DNA of 16,805 nucleotides from CAWJHE01 sp964614855 (GTDB lineage: Bacteria; Chloroflexota; Anaerolineae; Anaerolineales; UBA4823): NCBI GenBank assembly GCA_964614855.1, contig CAZTMX010000048.1, forward strand, positions 1-16,805, read 5' to 3'. Every line of letters starts with the position of its first letter. The stretch's first letter is position 1. Both the position numbers and the translations under genes were made by a program. The notes below the pieces were generated by a model. It was given only the letters and a program-made list of their open reading frames with translations, was not told the origin of the DNA and did not search any database. Positions 1 to 6,501 of the stretch are shown in pieces.

Positions 1-118
1 GGTCAATGATATCTCCACCCTGAAGGAGCCGAAAGATCTGGGCAAGCTTGTTGCCAACATAGAAGGGCAGGAGATATGCTAAATTCAATAACTGACTTTT
101 GGGGATTCGTGCTATCAC
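1..118 (-). CDS. VirD4/TraG-like type IV coupling protein, N-terminus only
   Basis: Partial gene, cut by the left edge after 39 codons. It starts at GTG (118-116), which overlaps the TGA of the upstream pcfB-like gene in a GTGA arrangement. A good ribosome site, AAGGAG, lies 8 bases before the GTG inside the upstream gene's last codons. The visible residues include YLLPFYVGNKLAQIFRLL followed by QGGDIID, which resembles the first membrane segment and following loop of the VirD4/TcpA coupling ATPases of Tn1549-like elements. Those proteins sit in the inner membrane and deliver the relaxosome to the secretion channel. The ATPase motifs are outside the window, so the call rests on the N-terminus and on gene order. 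Confidence 0.6.
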   Translation of the reverse strand, partial: MIARIPKSQLLNLAYLLPFYVGNKLAQIFRLLQGGDIID

Positions 119-615
119 CGGACAAACTCCTTTCTCTGAACTTTTTCAGGCACCTGCGCGGCTCTTTCCTTGTTCTGAAGCTTGAGTTTCTGAAGCTTTT
201 CCCGAAGTGATGGACGCTCCTGTATCTTGAGGCGTTTCTTCACGAACTCGTTGAAGGCAGTTTGCAGCACATCCGTATCCCGGGACCGAAAGAAAATTAA
301 ATAATGAGGTGCCTCTCTGTTACGTTCTTTCTTGATCGCATATTCAATGCCATATCTTCTGGCAATTCTTTCAAAATCGTGAATATGTTCATCGTGAATT
401 TCGATATTCGAAAGGCCTGATCTTTCTTTCATCAGTTGCCTGATGGTCATGCGACCCTGGTAAGCAGGGTGGAGCTGTTTTTCTCTCGCTTTTAATTCAC
501 GCTGTTGTTTGAGGATATCGAGATATTTTTGAATCGCCTGGAGAAAGACCTTTCCGGTCATTTTCCCGGTTTGAACAATCAGAGTAACGCTTCGTTGTGA
601 AATTTCCTCCTGCAT
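115..615 (-). CDS. PcfB-family (DUF3801) conjugation protein
   Basis: A 166-residue basic, soluble protein. The N-terminal third (VTLIVQTGKMTGKVFLQAI, then a Lys/Arg-rich helix) and the middle motif with IEIHDEHIHDFERIARRYGI match the DUF3801/PcfB family found in conjugative elements of Bacillota. PcfB of plasmid pCF10 is reported to act with the coupling protein and relaxase at the relaxosome. The C-terminal 40 residues are a highly charged helix. The ATG (615-613) overlaps the repA stop as TGATG, and the stop overlaps the next gene's GTG, so translation is probably coupled across the operon. No membrane segment is visible. Family assignment is fairly secure; the precise role here is inferred. 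Confidence 0.75.
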   Translation of the reverse strand: MQEEISQRSVTLIVQTGKMTGKVFLQAIQKYLDILKQQRELKAREKQLHPAYQGRMTIRQLMKERSGLSNIEIHDEHIHDFERIARRYGIEYAIKKERNREAPHYLIFFRSRDTDVLQTAFNEFVKKRLKIQERPSLREKLQKLKLQNKERAAQVPEKVQRKEFVR

Positions 616-1598
616 CAGTACCGCCTGTTCCTGGCATTGCCATACATGTCATGATTTACCATGGTTCTGTAGAAAGTATTTATTGTTTTAGGAGCGTTAT
701 AGAGCGTGGCAAGCAGATAGGCTCTGACATTCTGGATTTTACTGGTGTTTTGATTTAGCGAGTCCAGGACATATTCGATGTGCATTGAGTTGAGGCTCAG
801 GAGCCTCTCTCTGACCCGCTCAGCAGAGATTTGAGTGCCATTGATGCTAAATGATTTGGCTTTTGAACAGGCAGTTTCGATCATAATCTCCAGAATTTCC
901 GGAATCATCTCCGGATCGCGATCAAGGATGTATTCGTATTCAATGTTTTTCTTAAAAATTTCCCTGAATTCCATCCATCGATCCATCTCAGCGTTTGTCT
1001 TTTCAGGAACTTTTTGTCGTGATGGATAGATAGATTGATAGATTAAGTCTTTTTTATCAGTCTTAATAGACTCAGTCTTAATATTATCAGTCTTAATTAA
1101 CTCCTTTTTTCGGAAGTCTTGACTTCCTCTTTCAGGAACTCTTGACTTCCCATTATCGGAAGTCTTGTTTTCCTCTTTTGGGAAGTCTTCAGGCTCGTCC
1201 ACAACAAGATCATCTTTTTCGTCACCTATGCCAAGAAAATTCATAACATAGATTTTTGTTGGTTTTCCCATGCCTTGTCTGACTCTTTTTATCAGGCCAA
1301 TTCCTTTTTCAGAATCCAGTTCAGCCAGAATCCTGACCCCTTTGTTATGTCCACAATTCATAAATTCCTGAATTTCGGACAATGTAAAATAGATGTAGAT
1401 CTTTTCATCGGGATCTTTCCAACCACTTTTTATTGACAGGCTCATTCGATCCAACATCAGGCCATAAAGCACCTTGGCATCGCTTGAAAGCTTGGAGAAA
1501 GCGGGGTTAGTGAAGAGCTGTTTGGGTATGCGATAAAAGGCAAACTGCTCAGCTTGGTTGCCGTAGTAATAATCAAAAGTTAATTTCGTTTCTGACAT
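615..1598 (-). CDS. RepA_N-type replication initiator of the conjugative element
   Basis: A 327-residue protein. Residues about 5-120 match the RepA_N domain (replication initiator A, N-terminal): FAFYRIPKQLFTNPAFSKLS, then AKVLYGLMLDRM and YIYFTLSEIQEFMNCGHNKG, a winged-helix-like DNA-binding fold. Residues about 130-195 are a low-complexity linker with short degenerate repeats (IKTDNIKTESIKTD), typical of RepA homologues in Tn1549-like elements. Residues about 200-320 form a helical C-terminal domain like that in element-borne RepA homologues. The ATG at 1598 has AGGAAGG six bases upstream. The protein is thought to support replication of the excised circle. Start, length and position as first gene of the conjugation module all fit the family. 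Confidence 0.85.
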   Translation of the reverse strand: MSETKLTFDYYYGNQAEQFAFYRIPKQLFTNPAFSKLSSDAKVLYGLMLDRMSLSIKSGWKDPDEKIYIYFTLSEIQEFMNCGHNKGVRILAELDSEKGIGLIKRVRQGMGKPTKIYVMNFLGIGDEKDDLVVDEPEDFPKEENKTSDNGKSRVPERGSQDFRKKELIKTDNIKTESIKTDKKDLIYQSIYPSRQKVPEKTNAEMDRWMEFREIFKKNIEYEYILDRDPEMIPEILEIMIETACSKAKSFSINGTQISAERVRERLLSLNSMHIEYVLDSLNQNTSKIQNVRAYLLATLYNAPKTINTFYRTMVNHDMYGNARNRRY

Positions 1599-1626
1599 TT
1601 ATTCCTTCCTGTTCCATAGAAAACAA

Positions 1627-1662
1627 AAGCTGCAGTTCTCCTCAAATAGAGAGCTGCAGCTT
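1627..1662 (-). terminator. Hairpin with U-rich tail in the repA leader (terminator or attenuator)
   Basis: Two 14-base arms at 1627-1640 and 1649-1662 match at 13 of 14 positions and enclose an 8-base loop. Read on the minus strand, the stem is followed at once by TTTTGTTTTC, so it has the form of an intrinsic terminator in the direction of repA. It lies between the possible repA promoter and the repA ribosome site about 30-60 bases before the ATG. This position suggests transcription attenuation of the conjugation operon rather than the end of another gene, because no leftward gene lies upstream. The role is inferred. Confidence 0.55.
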
Positions 1663-1752
1663 CAAGAGTTGTTAGTAATTGTTTCTATCTAAAAGTCACT
1701 ATTAATAATTATCCTTTCGAAGTAAAATCAACCGGTATAAAATATAGACGTT

Positions 1753-1780
1753 TGAGGTGAAAACCCGAGTTTTCTTCTCA
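1753..1780. repeat. Imperfect 28-base inverted repeat
   Basis: Arms 1753-1764 and 1769-1780 match at 10 of 12 positions around a CCGA loop; the inner six pairs (GAAAAC/GTTTTC) are perfect. It sits directly upstream of the -35 box of the rightward promoter at 1788 and upstream of the possible repA promoter. It could be a repressor operator shared by both directions, or a weak terminator on either strand. The sequence does not decide between these. Confidence 0.4.
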
Positions 1781-1787
1781 TTTGTTC

Positions 1788-1817
1788 TTGGCAAAAGACC
1801 AATTAATTGGCTATAAT
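1788..1817 (+). promoter_or_regulatory. Strong outward sigma70-type promoter with palindromic spacer
   Basis: The -35 box TTGGCA (1788-1793) and consensus -10 TATAAT (1812-1817) are separated by 18 bases. The spacer contains a perfect 12-base palindrome, CCAATTAATTGG (1799-1810), placed where a repressor dimer would block RNA polymerase. Transcription would run right across the attachment junction. In the integrated state it reads only the tRNA fragment and its terminator. In an excised circle it would cross attP and enter the other end of the element, where integrase or excisionase genes often lie. That last step is inference. Confidence 0.55.
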
Positions 1818-1924
1818 AATAGAAAAGAGCAACTGAAGTTTGCGTGGCTCATCGGAACCATCGTACGCAATGTTCGTAAAAAGGACGAGACCGGAGGACA
1901 AAGGTAACGATTTCAGGTTCCACC

Positions 1925-1966
1925 CTCATAACCCGAAGGTCAGTGGTTCGAATCCACTCCCCGCTA
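1925..1966 (+). pseudogene. 3' half of initiator tRNA-fMet at the element junction (attR)
   Basis: The bases read as the anticodon loop CTCATAA (1925-1931, anticodon CAT at 1927-1929), the 3' anticodon strand CCCGA, variable loop AGGTC, T stem AGTGG/CCACT with loop TTCGAAT (1942-1958), 3' acceptor strand CCCCGCT (1959-1965) and discriminator A1966; CCA is not encoded. The three consecutive C residues in the anticodon stem are the mark of an initiator tRNA. The 5' half is absent: bases 1920-1924 cannot pair with CCCGA. This is what remains downstream when an element inserts in a tRNA gene and brings its own copy of the 3' end. The intact tRNA should lie at the far end of the element. Confidence 0.85.
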
Positions 1967-1975
1967 CTATATCCG

Positions 1976-1999
1976 AAACGACCAGCAATGGTCGTTTTT
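1976..1999 (+). terminator. Intrinsic terminator of the tRNA-fMet gene
   Basis: A perfect 8-base-pair stem, AAACGACC (1976-1983) and GGTCGTTT (1990-1997), with loop AGCAAT, runs into a T tract and a further T-rich stretch. It lies 10 bases after the tRNA 3' end. Its presence shows that the original chromosomal context lies to the right and the element to the left. No gene is seen between it and 2119. Confidence 0.7.
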
Positions 2000-2118
2000 G
2001 GTTTTATCCAACGTTGAATCCATTCACAACAGAAAAAGTCCGCCCAAAAGTGGTGAGCTGATGATAGAGATTAATTCGCCTGACAAGAAGTCCTCCGATT
2101 AACTTCATCGCCCCCAGT

Positions 2119-3087
2119 TCACTCCTGCAACAACCGAGGCAGATCGCCCATCACTTCCAACCCTGTATGCGCGCCGATTGCATCAAACAGCACCTCGCCT
2201 TGCAAGGTCTCAAGCCGCACCTGAACCGTGGCGTTCAGGGTTTCCAGCACCCGCTGGCCCATATCCAGCCGGGTGGGTCCGCGCAGCAAGCCGCCCTGCA
2301 CACGAAAGGCTTTCAGGAACAGGCGAGATTGATGATTTCGCAGCACCCAGTCCACATGGTCGTCGAAAATTTGCAGGTTTTCGATGCGTGCGCCACTATA
2401 GGTAGCAAAACGGTGGAGAGTACCATCCAGCCACAGGCCGGCAATAAAACCCCGGAAAGCGTTTCCCACCCAGGGGATGATCGCCACCGAAGCGGTGATA
2501 CAGGCATCTACGCCAGCGAAATGGTTGCTCTGTAACCAGACCCATGCTGCTGGGAAGGATTGTCCCCAATCCTTCTCGATGTAACCGCGCCCGCCGCTGA
2601 AATCCATCACTTTGCCATTAAGCGTCAGCGTGCCTTGCAGGGAATGCGAAAAGCTGAGTACACCGTGATAGCATTCCATGCGCGGAACCCAGGCATACCA
2701 ACCCATGATACCCGGCGAAAGCCATGTCACCGGCCACGGATTGAGGGGTCCCAGGTGAATTTCGCCAGTGAGCTGGCAGTTGGGGGTTTCCAGCGCCAGA
2801 TGTAGATGCCGGTCATCAAACCGGTTTCCGCCGATCTCGATGGCGAAATGCCGGTCGTCAGCTCGGAAATCCGCAACCGGGAACTGAAGATAAGCCGTGG
2901 TTCCATCCACGCCATCCAAAACTTGCAGAAAGGCGTGTGCATCCTCGCCCAGGATCACTCCTGGAATAATGGCAACTTTATACCTCTCATCAGCGCTCAC
3001 TAACTTATAGTACCATCCCTCAAAGAACGGTGGTTTTTTATTCAAGCCGTGATAAGCACCAGGGGTGAGTATGGTTCGCAGAGACAT
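2119..3087 (-). CDS. Tocopherol-cyclase-like (calycin-fold) protein
   Basis: A 322-residue protein of the tocopherol cyclase-like family. The hallmark segments are visible: KKPPFFEGWYYK (residues about 17-28), PGIMGWYAWVPRMECYHGV in the middle, and GYIEKDWGQSF with AWVWLQSNHF (about 168-190). True plant and cyanobacterial cyclases close the chromanol ring of tocopherols; most bacterial members have no known reaction, so only the fold is claimed. No signal peptide is seen. The ATG at 3087 is chosen because AGGAGAAGAGG precedes it; an in-frame TTG at 3141 has no ribosome site. It lies about 90 bases after the permease on the same strand and is probably the last gene of that operon. Confidence 0.7.
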   Translation of the reverse strand: MSLRTILTPGAYHGLNKKPPFFEGWYYKLVSADERYKVAIIPGVILGEDAHAFLQVLDGVDGTTAYLQFPVADFRADDRHFAIEIGGNRFDDRHLHLALETPNCQLTGEIHLGPLNPWPVTWLSPGIMGWYAWVPRMECYHGVLSFSHSLQGTLTLNGKVMDFSGGRGYIEKDWGQSFPAAWVWLQSNHFAGVDACITASVAIIPWVGNAFRGFIAGLWLDGTLHRFATYSGARIENLQIFDDHVDWVLRNHQSRLFLKAFRVQGGLLRGPTRLDMGQRVLETLNATVQVRLETLQGEVLFDAIGAHTGLEVMGDLPRLLQE

Positions 3088-3176
3088 TCGATCCTCTTCT
3101 CCTCTAATAACTATGATTTTTTCGCTCTGAAGGATTGGCAACTCGCAGTTACCAGGCCGCCAATCTCTTCAATGGG

Positions 3177-5726
3177 TCATTCTCTGCGCAGGGCTTCGGC
3201 GGTTTGCATACGGCTCAGGCGCCAGGCAGGGTAAACTGCAGCCAACAAGGCAGCGCTCACCGCCAGGACAAATGCTTGCGCAAATGGAACGGGTTCGATC
3301 TGCATTTGAATCGTCCAACCGAAAGAACGCTGGTTAATGATGAAAATCAGTATCCAGGCCAGAATATAGCCGGTGGGTAAGGCAAGAAGACCGGCGGAAG
3401 CGCCGAGCAGACCCGTCTCCCAAAATGTCAGGCGGCGCATTTCGGCAAGGGTCAACCCAAGGGCGCGCAGGATACCCATTTCACGAGCCTTCTCCAGTTG
3501 CAAAGCCAACAGAGAACTCAAGACACCGATAAACGCCACCAGCGTCGTCACCAACTGCATGGCGGTGGTGATGGCAAACGTGCGGTCAAAGATCTTGATT
3601 GCATCCTCGCGGATCGCACCGCTTGGGTTGACCTGAATGCGCTCAAAGCCGGCAAATTGCCTGCGTAAATCGGCGGTGACGGTGTCCACACCGGCAGAAG
3701 GGAGAAGCGTCAGGGAAACACCGTTGAGCGTGTCATCCTGCCAAAGGGATTGATACACATCAATATCCATACGGATTTTCCCATTTGTAGAGGCATAATC
3801 GGCGTAGATGCCTGCCACGGGAAATTCCACCCAGCCGCCGGGTGTTAGCAGCGGCAGCGTTCGATCCACCAAATCCACACCGAGGCGGGCAGCCAGCGGC
3901 TCGGAGAGCAGAATCGCGCCCGCTCTCAATTTATCAACAACCCTATCAGCATCCCCCTCAAGCAGGATGCGCGCATCCAGTGGATCCGTCGTCGCCGCAA
4001 CCAGATCCACAGACCCAAACTCGCTCTCAACACTGACAAAACGCACCACAGCGCTGGACTGCGCCAGCGGATTTGCCAGAGCAATGGCGATCACTTTAGG
4101 GTCGAGCGGGTTCTCAAGCCGGGTTGCACTAAGGCCTTGCGCATCGATGTACAGGTCACCTTGCAAGGTTTGATCGAGCCATAGCGTGACTGTGGTGCGG
4201 AAACTGGCGACCATCACCTGCACGCCGATGGTAACCGAGACGGCGATCATCAGCGCAGCTACGGCAACTGCAGTCCGGCTTTGCGAGCGAATAACGTTGC
4301 GCGGTGCAAGCCGTCCCAGCAAGCCAATAATAGCGGCTAACGAGTCGTTAATCAGGTGCATGAGCCTCACCGTGACAAATGGTGTCAGCGCTGCCAGCCC
4401 GATAATCACGGTAAACGTGCCCGTGAAACTGAACACCAGGTCGCGGGTGGGAAAAGCAAGAATCAAACCGCCAACAATGACGGCAAGGATGCCGAAAAAG
4501 GCAGCGAAATTGACGGCAGCACTCGCTTTGCGCTCCAGTCCTGCACGTGAGAGGGCGAGGCGCGGCGTGACAGAGGCAGCTTCCCATGCGGGTGGAGCGG
4601 CAGCCAGCAAGCTGGCTAGCAAACCCGCTAAACCACCTTTGAGCAGACTGGAGGCAGGGATTTGCACACCACGCACGCTGACCACAAAAAACAGATCGTT
4701 GATAGTTTGGGTGACCATCTGCACTGCACCCTGGCCCAATAAAACTCCCAGGCCTAATCCAATACCTGTTCCCAAAGTTCCAACCAGCGCGGCTTCACCC
4801 AGAACCATGCCAAAGACCTGCTCTCGGGTGTAGCCGAGACTGCGCAGGGTGCCAAACATGGCACGGCGCTGGACAACCGAAAAAGTCATGGTATTGTAGA
4901 TGAGTAATACGCCCACAAACAATGCCAGCAGGCTGAGCGCGGTCAGGTTCACGCGGAAGGCAGCCGTCATGGTGTTCACCTGGTCGTTGCGTGCGGCGGA
5001 AGTGACAAGGATATTGCCCGCAGGAAGCGCTTTTGTAAGTGCAGCCGTGTCATAGTCTTCGGGCAGGATCAAGTCAATCTGGGTGAGTTTGCCTGCCGTG
5101 CCGGTCAGGCTTTGAGCGGTGGCAATGTCTGTGAGAATCAGCGTATCCAGGGCGCGTCGAGCAATGTCATTGGATGGTTCCAGCAAACCGACAAGGTAAA
5201 CGCTGCCAGACCTGCCGTTTATGAAGAGTTCCAGGCGACATGTGTCCGTAAATTCGCCAATGCAGGGGGTCAAGTTATAGCGTTCTACTGTCTGCGAAGA
5301 TAGCAAAACTGAGCCCGGCCGAGTCAGAAGGGGGCCAATGGTTTGAATATCAAAGCCATTTCCCCCGTTGAGATAACTGCGGAAAGGCGGATCGGCGAAG
5401 GGGTCGAATCCAAGTAAGGTGAATGGAATATCTCCCAACTGCGGGCTGACCACATTAGCACGAACAACCGGTGCGCTCTCAAATTGCCCGCGCCACTGCG
5501 TATCGGTACGCAAGCGTGTGTAGAGCGTCTCATCCACCCCACCGCTCCCGGCAACGATGGCATGCGTGGCGCGGCCTGTGATTGCACTGGCGCTCAGGTC
5601 AAAGGCACGTTCAGCGCTTGCATTAGCAAGATCGATGCCAACCATAACAGCCACACCGAGCGCGATGCCCAGGGTCATCAGCGCAAATTGGATCGGGTGC
5701 CGCAGCAGGGTGCGCAATGAAAGCAC
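3177..5726 (-). CDS. Large FtsX/MacB-type ABC transporter permease (AttFG-like)
   Basis: An 849-residue membrane protein with about ten hydrophobic segments: one near residue 15, three at about 262-384, three at about 402-508 and three at about 720-838. Two FtsX-type domains are visible, each with a characteristic short segment: LRSLGYTREQVFGMVLGEAA in the first half and ILRALGLTLAEMRRLTFWE in the second. Between them are large extracytoplasmic MacB_PCD-like regions (about 40-255 and 515-715). This tandem form fits exporters that extract lipids or hydrophobic molecules from the membrane (LolCE, AttFG). The start is GTG at 5726, five bases after the ATPase stop, with GGAG about 11 bases upstream inside the ATPase gene, so the two are translationally coupled. 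The substrate is unknown. Confidence 0.85.
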   Translation of the reverse strand: MLSLRTLLRHPIQFALMTLGIALGVAVMVGIDLANASAERAFDLSASAITGRATHAIVAGSGGVDETLYTRLRTDTQWRGQFESAPVVRANVVSPQLGDIPFTLLGFDPFADPPFRSYLNGGNGFDIQTIGPLLTRPGSVLLSSQTVERYNLTPCIGEFTDTCRLELFINGRSGSVYLVGLLEPSNDIARRALDTLILTDIATAQSLTGTAGKLTQIDLILPEDYDTAALTKALPAGNILVTSAARNDQVNTMTAAFRVNLTALSLLALFVGVLLIYNTMTFSVVQRRAMFGTLRSLGYTREQVFGMVLGEAALVGTLGTGIGLGLGVLLGQGAVQMVTQTINDLFFVVSVRGVQIPASSLLKGGLAGLLASLLAAAPPAWEAASVTPRLALSRAGLERKASAAVNFAAFFGILAVIVGGLILAFPTRDLVFSFTGTFTVIIGLAALTPFVTVRLMHLINDSLAAIIGLLGRLAPRNVIRSQSRTAVAVAALMIAVSVTIGVQVMVASFRTTVTLWLDQTLQGDLYIDAQGLSATRLENPLDPKVIAIALANPLAQSSAVVRFVSVESEFGSVDLVAATTDPLDARILLEGDADRVVDKLRAGAILLSEPLAARLGVDLVDRTLPLLTPGGWVEFPVAGIYADYASTNGKIRMDIDVYQSLWQDDTLNGVSLTLLPSAGVDTVTADLRRQFAGFERIQVNPSGAIREDAIKIFDRTFAITTAMQLVTTLVAFIGVLSSLLALQLEKAREMGILRALGLTLAEMRRLTFWETGLLGASAGLLALPTGYILAWILIFIINQRSFGWTIQMQIEPVPFAQAFVLAVSAALLAAVYPAWRLSRMQTAEALRRE

Positions 5727-5731
5727 TGAAT

Positions 5732-6412
5732 TTAGCGCTCCGTTAGCAATTGACCGTGCGAGAGGTGCAAGACTCTATCCGCGTAGGATGCGGCTTCGGC
5801 GCTGTGCGTGACCATCAGCAGGGTGCGGTCTTGTTCGCGGGTTAGTTTTGCCAGAAGGGACATAACCTGTGCGCCGGTCTCTTCATCCAGGTTACCGGTC
5901 GGTTCGTCGGCGAGGATCAGCAGCGGGTCATGAACCAGCGCCCGGGCAAGTGCCACGCGCTGTTGTTCGCCGCCGGAGAGTTTCTCGGGATACGTCGCCC
6001 AACGGTCTGCCAGCCCAACAGATTCAAGGAAATCTTTTGCCTTTTTCTGAGCTTGAGCGCGCGGAAAACGGTTAAGTTCCAATGGCAGGCTGATGTTCTC
6101 GCCGACGGTCAGCGTGGGGATTAAATTGAAAAATTGGAAGATGAAACCGATATGCTCCCGGCGAAAGAGTGTCCGCTCGCGTTCGGACAGGGAGGCGAGG
6201 TCGCGCCCATCCACCCAGATCTGTCCGCTGTCCGGCGCGTCGATGCCGCTGATGAGATTAAGCAGGGTGCTCTTACCGCTTCCGCTCTTGCCGATGATTG
6301 CGGTCATTTCCCCGTGCTGGAATTCAGCATGCGCATTCTGCAAGACGACGCGCTGCACATCGCCTTCGTAGTAAGATTTGGTCAGGTCGTAAAAACGAAG
6401 AAAGGCTTTCAT
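5732..6412 (-). CDS. ABC transporter ATPase, LolD/MacB type (AttE-like)
   Basis: A 226-residue nucleotide-binding subunit that would power the adjacent permease from the cytoplasm. Walker A is GKSGSGKST (residues about 41-49), the Q-loop region is FIFQFFNLIPTLTVGEN, the signature is LSGGEQQRVALARAL, Walker B with the family tag is ADEPTGNLDEETG, and the H-loop is MVTHS. The FFNLIPTLT stretch and the ADEPTGNLD tag are typical of the LolD/MacB/FtsE group. The ATG at 6412 gives the usual start MKAFLRFYDLTKSYY; an in-frame TTG at 6457 would add 15 residues. Neither has a convincing ribosome site, so the exact start is uncertain. It is the first gene of a leftward operon. Confidence 0.9.
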   Translation of the reverse strand: MKAFLRFYDLTKSYYEGDVQRVVLQNAHAEFQHGEMTAIIGKSGSGKSTLLNLISGIDAPDSGQIWVDGRDLASLSERERTLFRREHIGFIFQFFNLIPTLTVGENISLPLELNRFPRAQAQKKAKDFLESVGLADRWATYPEKLSGGEQQRVALARALVHDPLLILADEPTGNLDEETGAQVMSLLAKLTREQDRTLLMVTHSAEAASYADRVLHLSHGQLLTER

Positions 6413-6489
6413 GGCAGGTCGGACTGTCGAGTGGATACTTTTCCCACTAATTCTCAAAGAGCCTAATAACCATTTACAAACGAAATATG

Positions 6490-6495
6490 TATAAT
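6490..6495 (+). promoter_or_regulatory. -10 box positioned for a leaderless attH-like transcript
   Basis: A perfect TATAAT ends seven bases before the A of the ATG at 6502, so the expected transcription start falls at or next to the start codon. No Shine-Dalgarno sequence is present between the box and the ATG. No clear -35 box lies 17 bases upstream. Confidence 0.45.
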
Positions 6496-6501
6496 GGTAC
6501 C

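Larger units (their letters stand above)
1599..1924. other. Gene-free control region at the element end
   Basis: No credible gene is seen in these 326 bases. An open frame from 1840 crosses the tRNA fragment and its terminator and looks spurious. The region holds three inverted repeats (1627-1662, 1753-1780, 1799-1810) and a strong rightward promoter (1788-1817). A weak leftward promoter for repA is possible, with -35 TTGATT at 1726-1731 and -10 TATTAA at 1702-1707, spacing 18, both read on the minus strand. Bases 1841-1869 also have short arms TGCGT and ACGCA that could pair. Sites for integrase and excisionase would be expected near 1850-1925 but cannot be named from sequence alone. Confidence 0.5.
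1..1925. mobile_element. End of a Tn1549-like integrative conjugative element
   Basis: Three overlapping leftward genes (RepA_N initiator, PcfB/DUF3801 protein, VirD4/TraG-like coupling protein) are the opening genes of the conjugation module in Tn1549-type elements of Bacillota; that order is known for the family. The DNA is visibly AT-richer than the chromosome to its right. The right limit is set at 1925, where sequence matching the 3' half of an initiator tRNA begins. The rest of the element, including its relaxase, T4SS genes and integrase, would lie left of the window. That the element is a full, mobile ICE is inference; only about 1.9 kb is visible. Confidence 0.75.

Noticed and set aside
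1841..1925. Possible 5' half of the tRNA upstream of the 3' half
   Set aside because: No D-arm and no strand able to pair with CCCGA or CCCCGCT is found directly upstream, so the tRNA here is not intact.
1840..2061. 73-codon open frame on the plus strand
   Set aside because: It runs through the tRNA-fMet fragment and its terminator and has no recognisable protein similarity, so coding is unlikely.
4186..4833. Long plus-strand open frame (215 codons)
   Set aside because: It is antisense to the FtsX-type permease, has biased low-complexity composition and matches no family; the minus-strand frame shows clear membrane segments and FtsX motifs.
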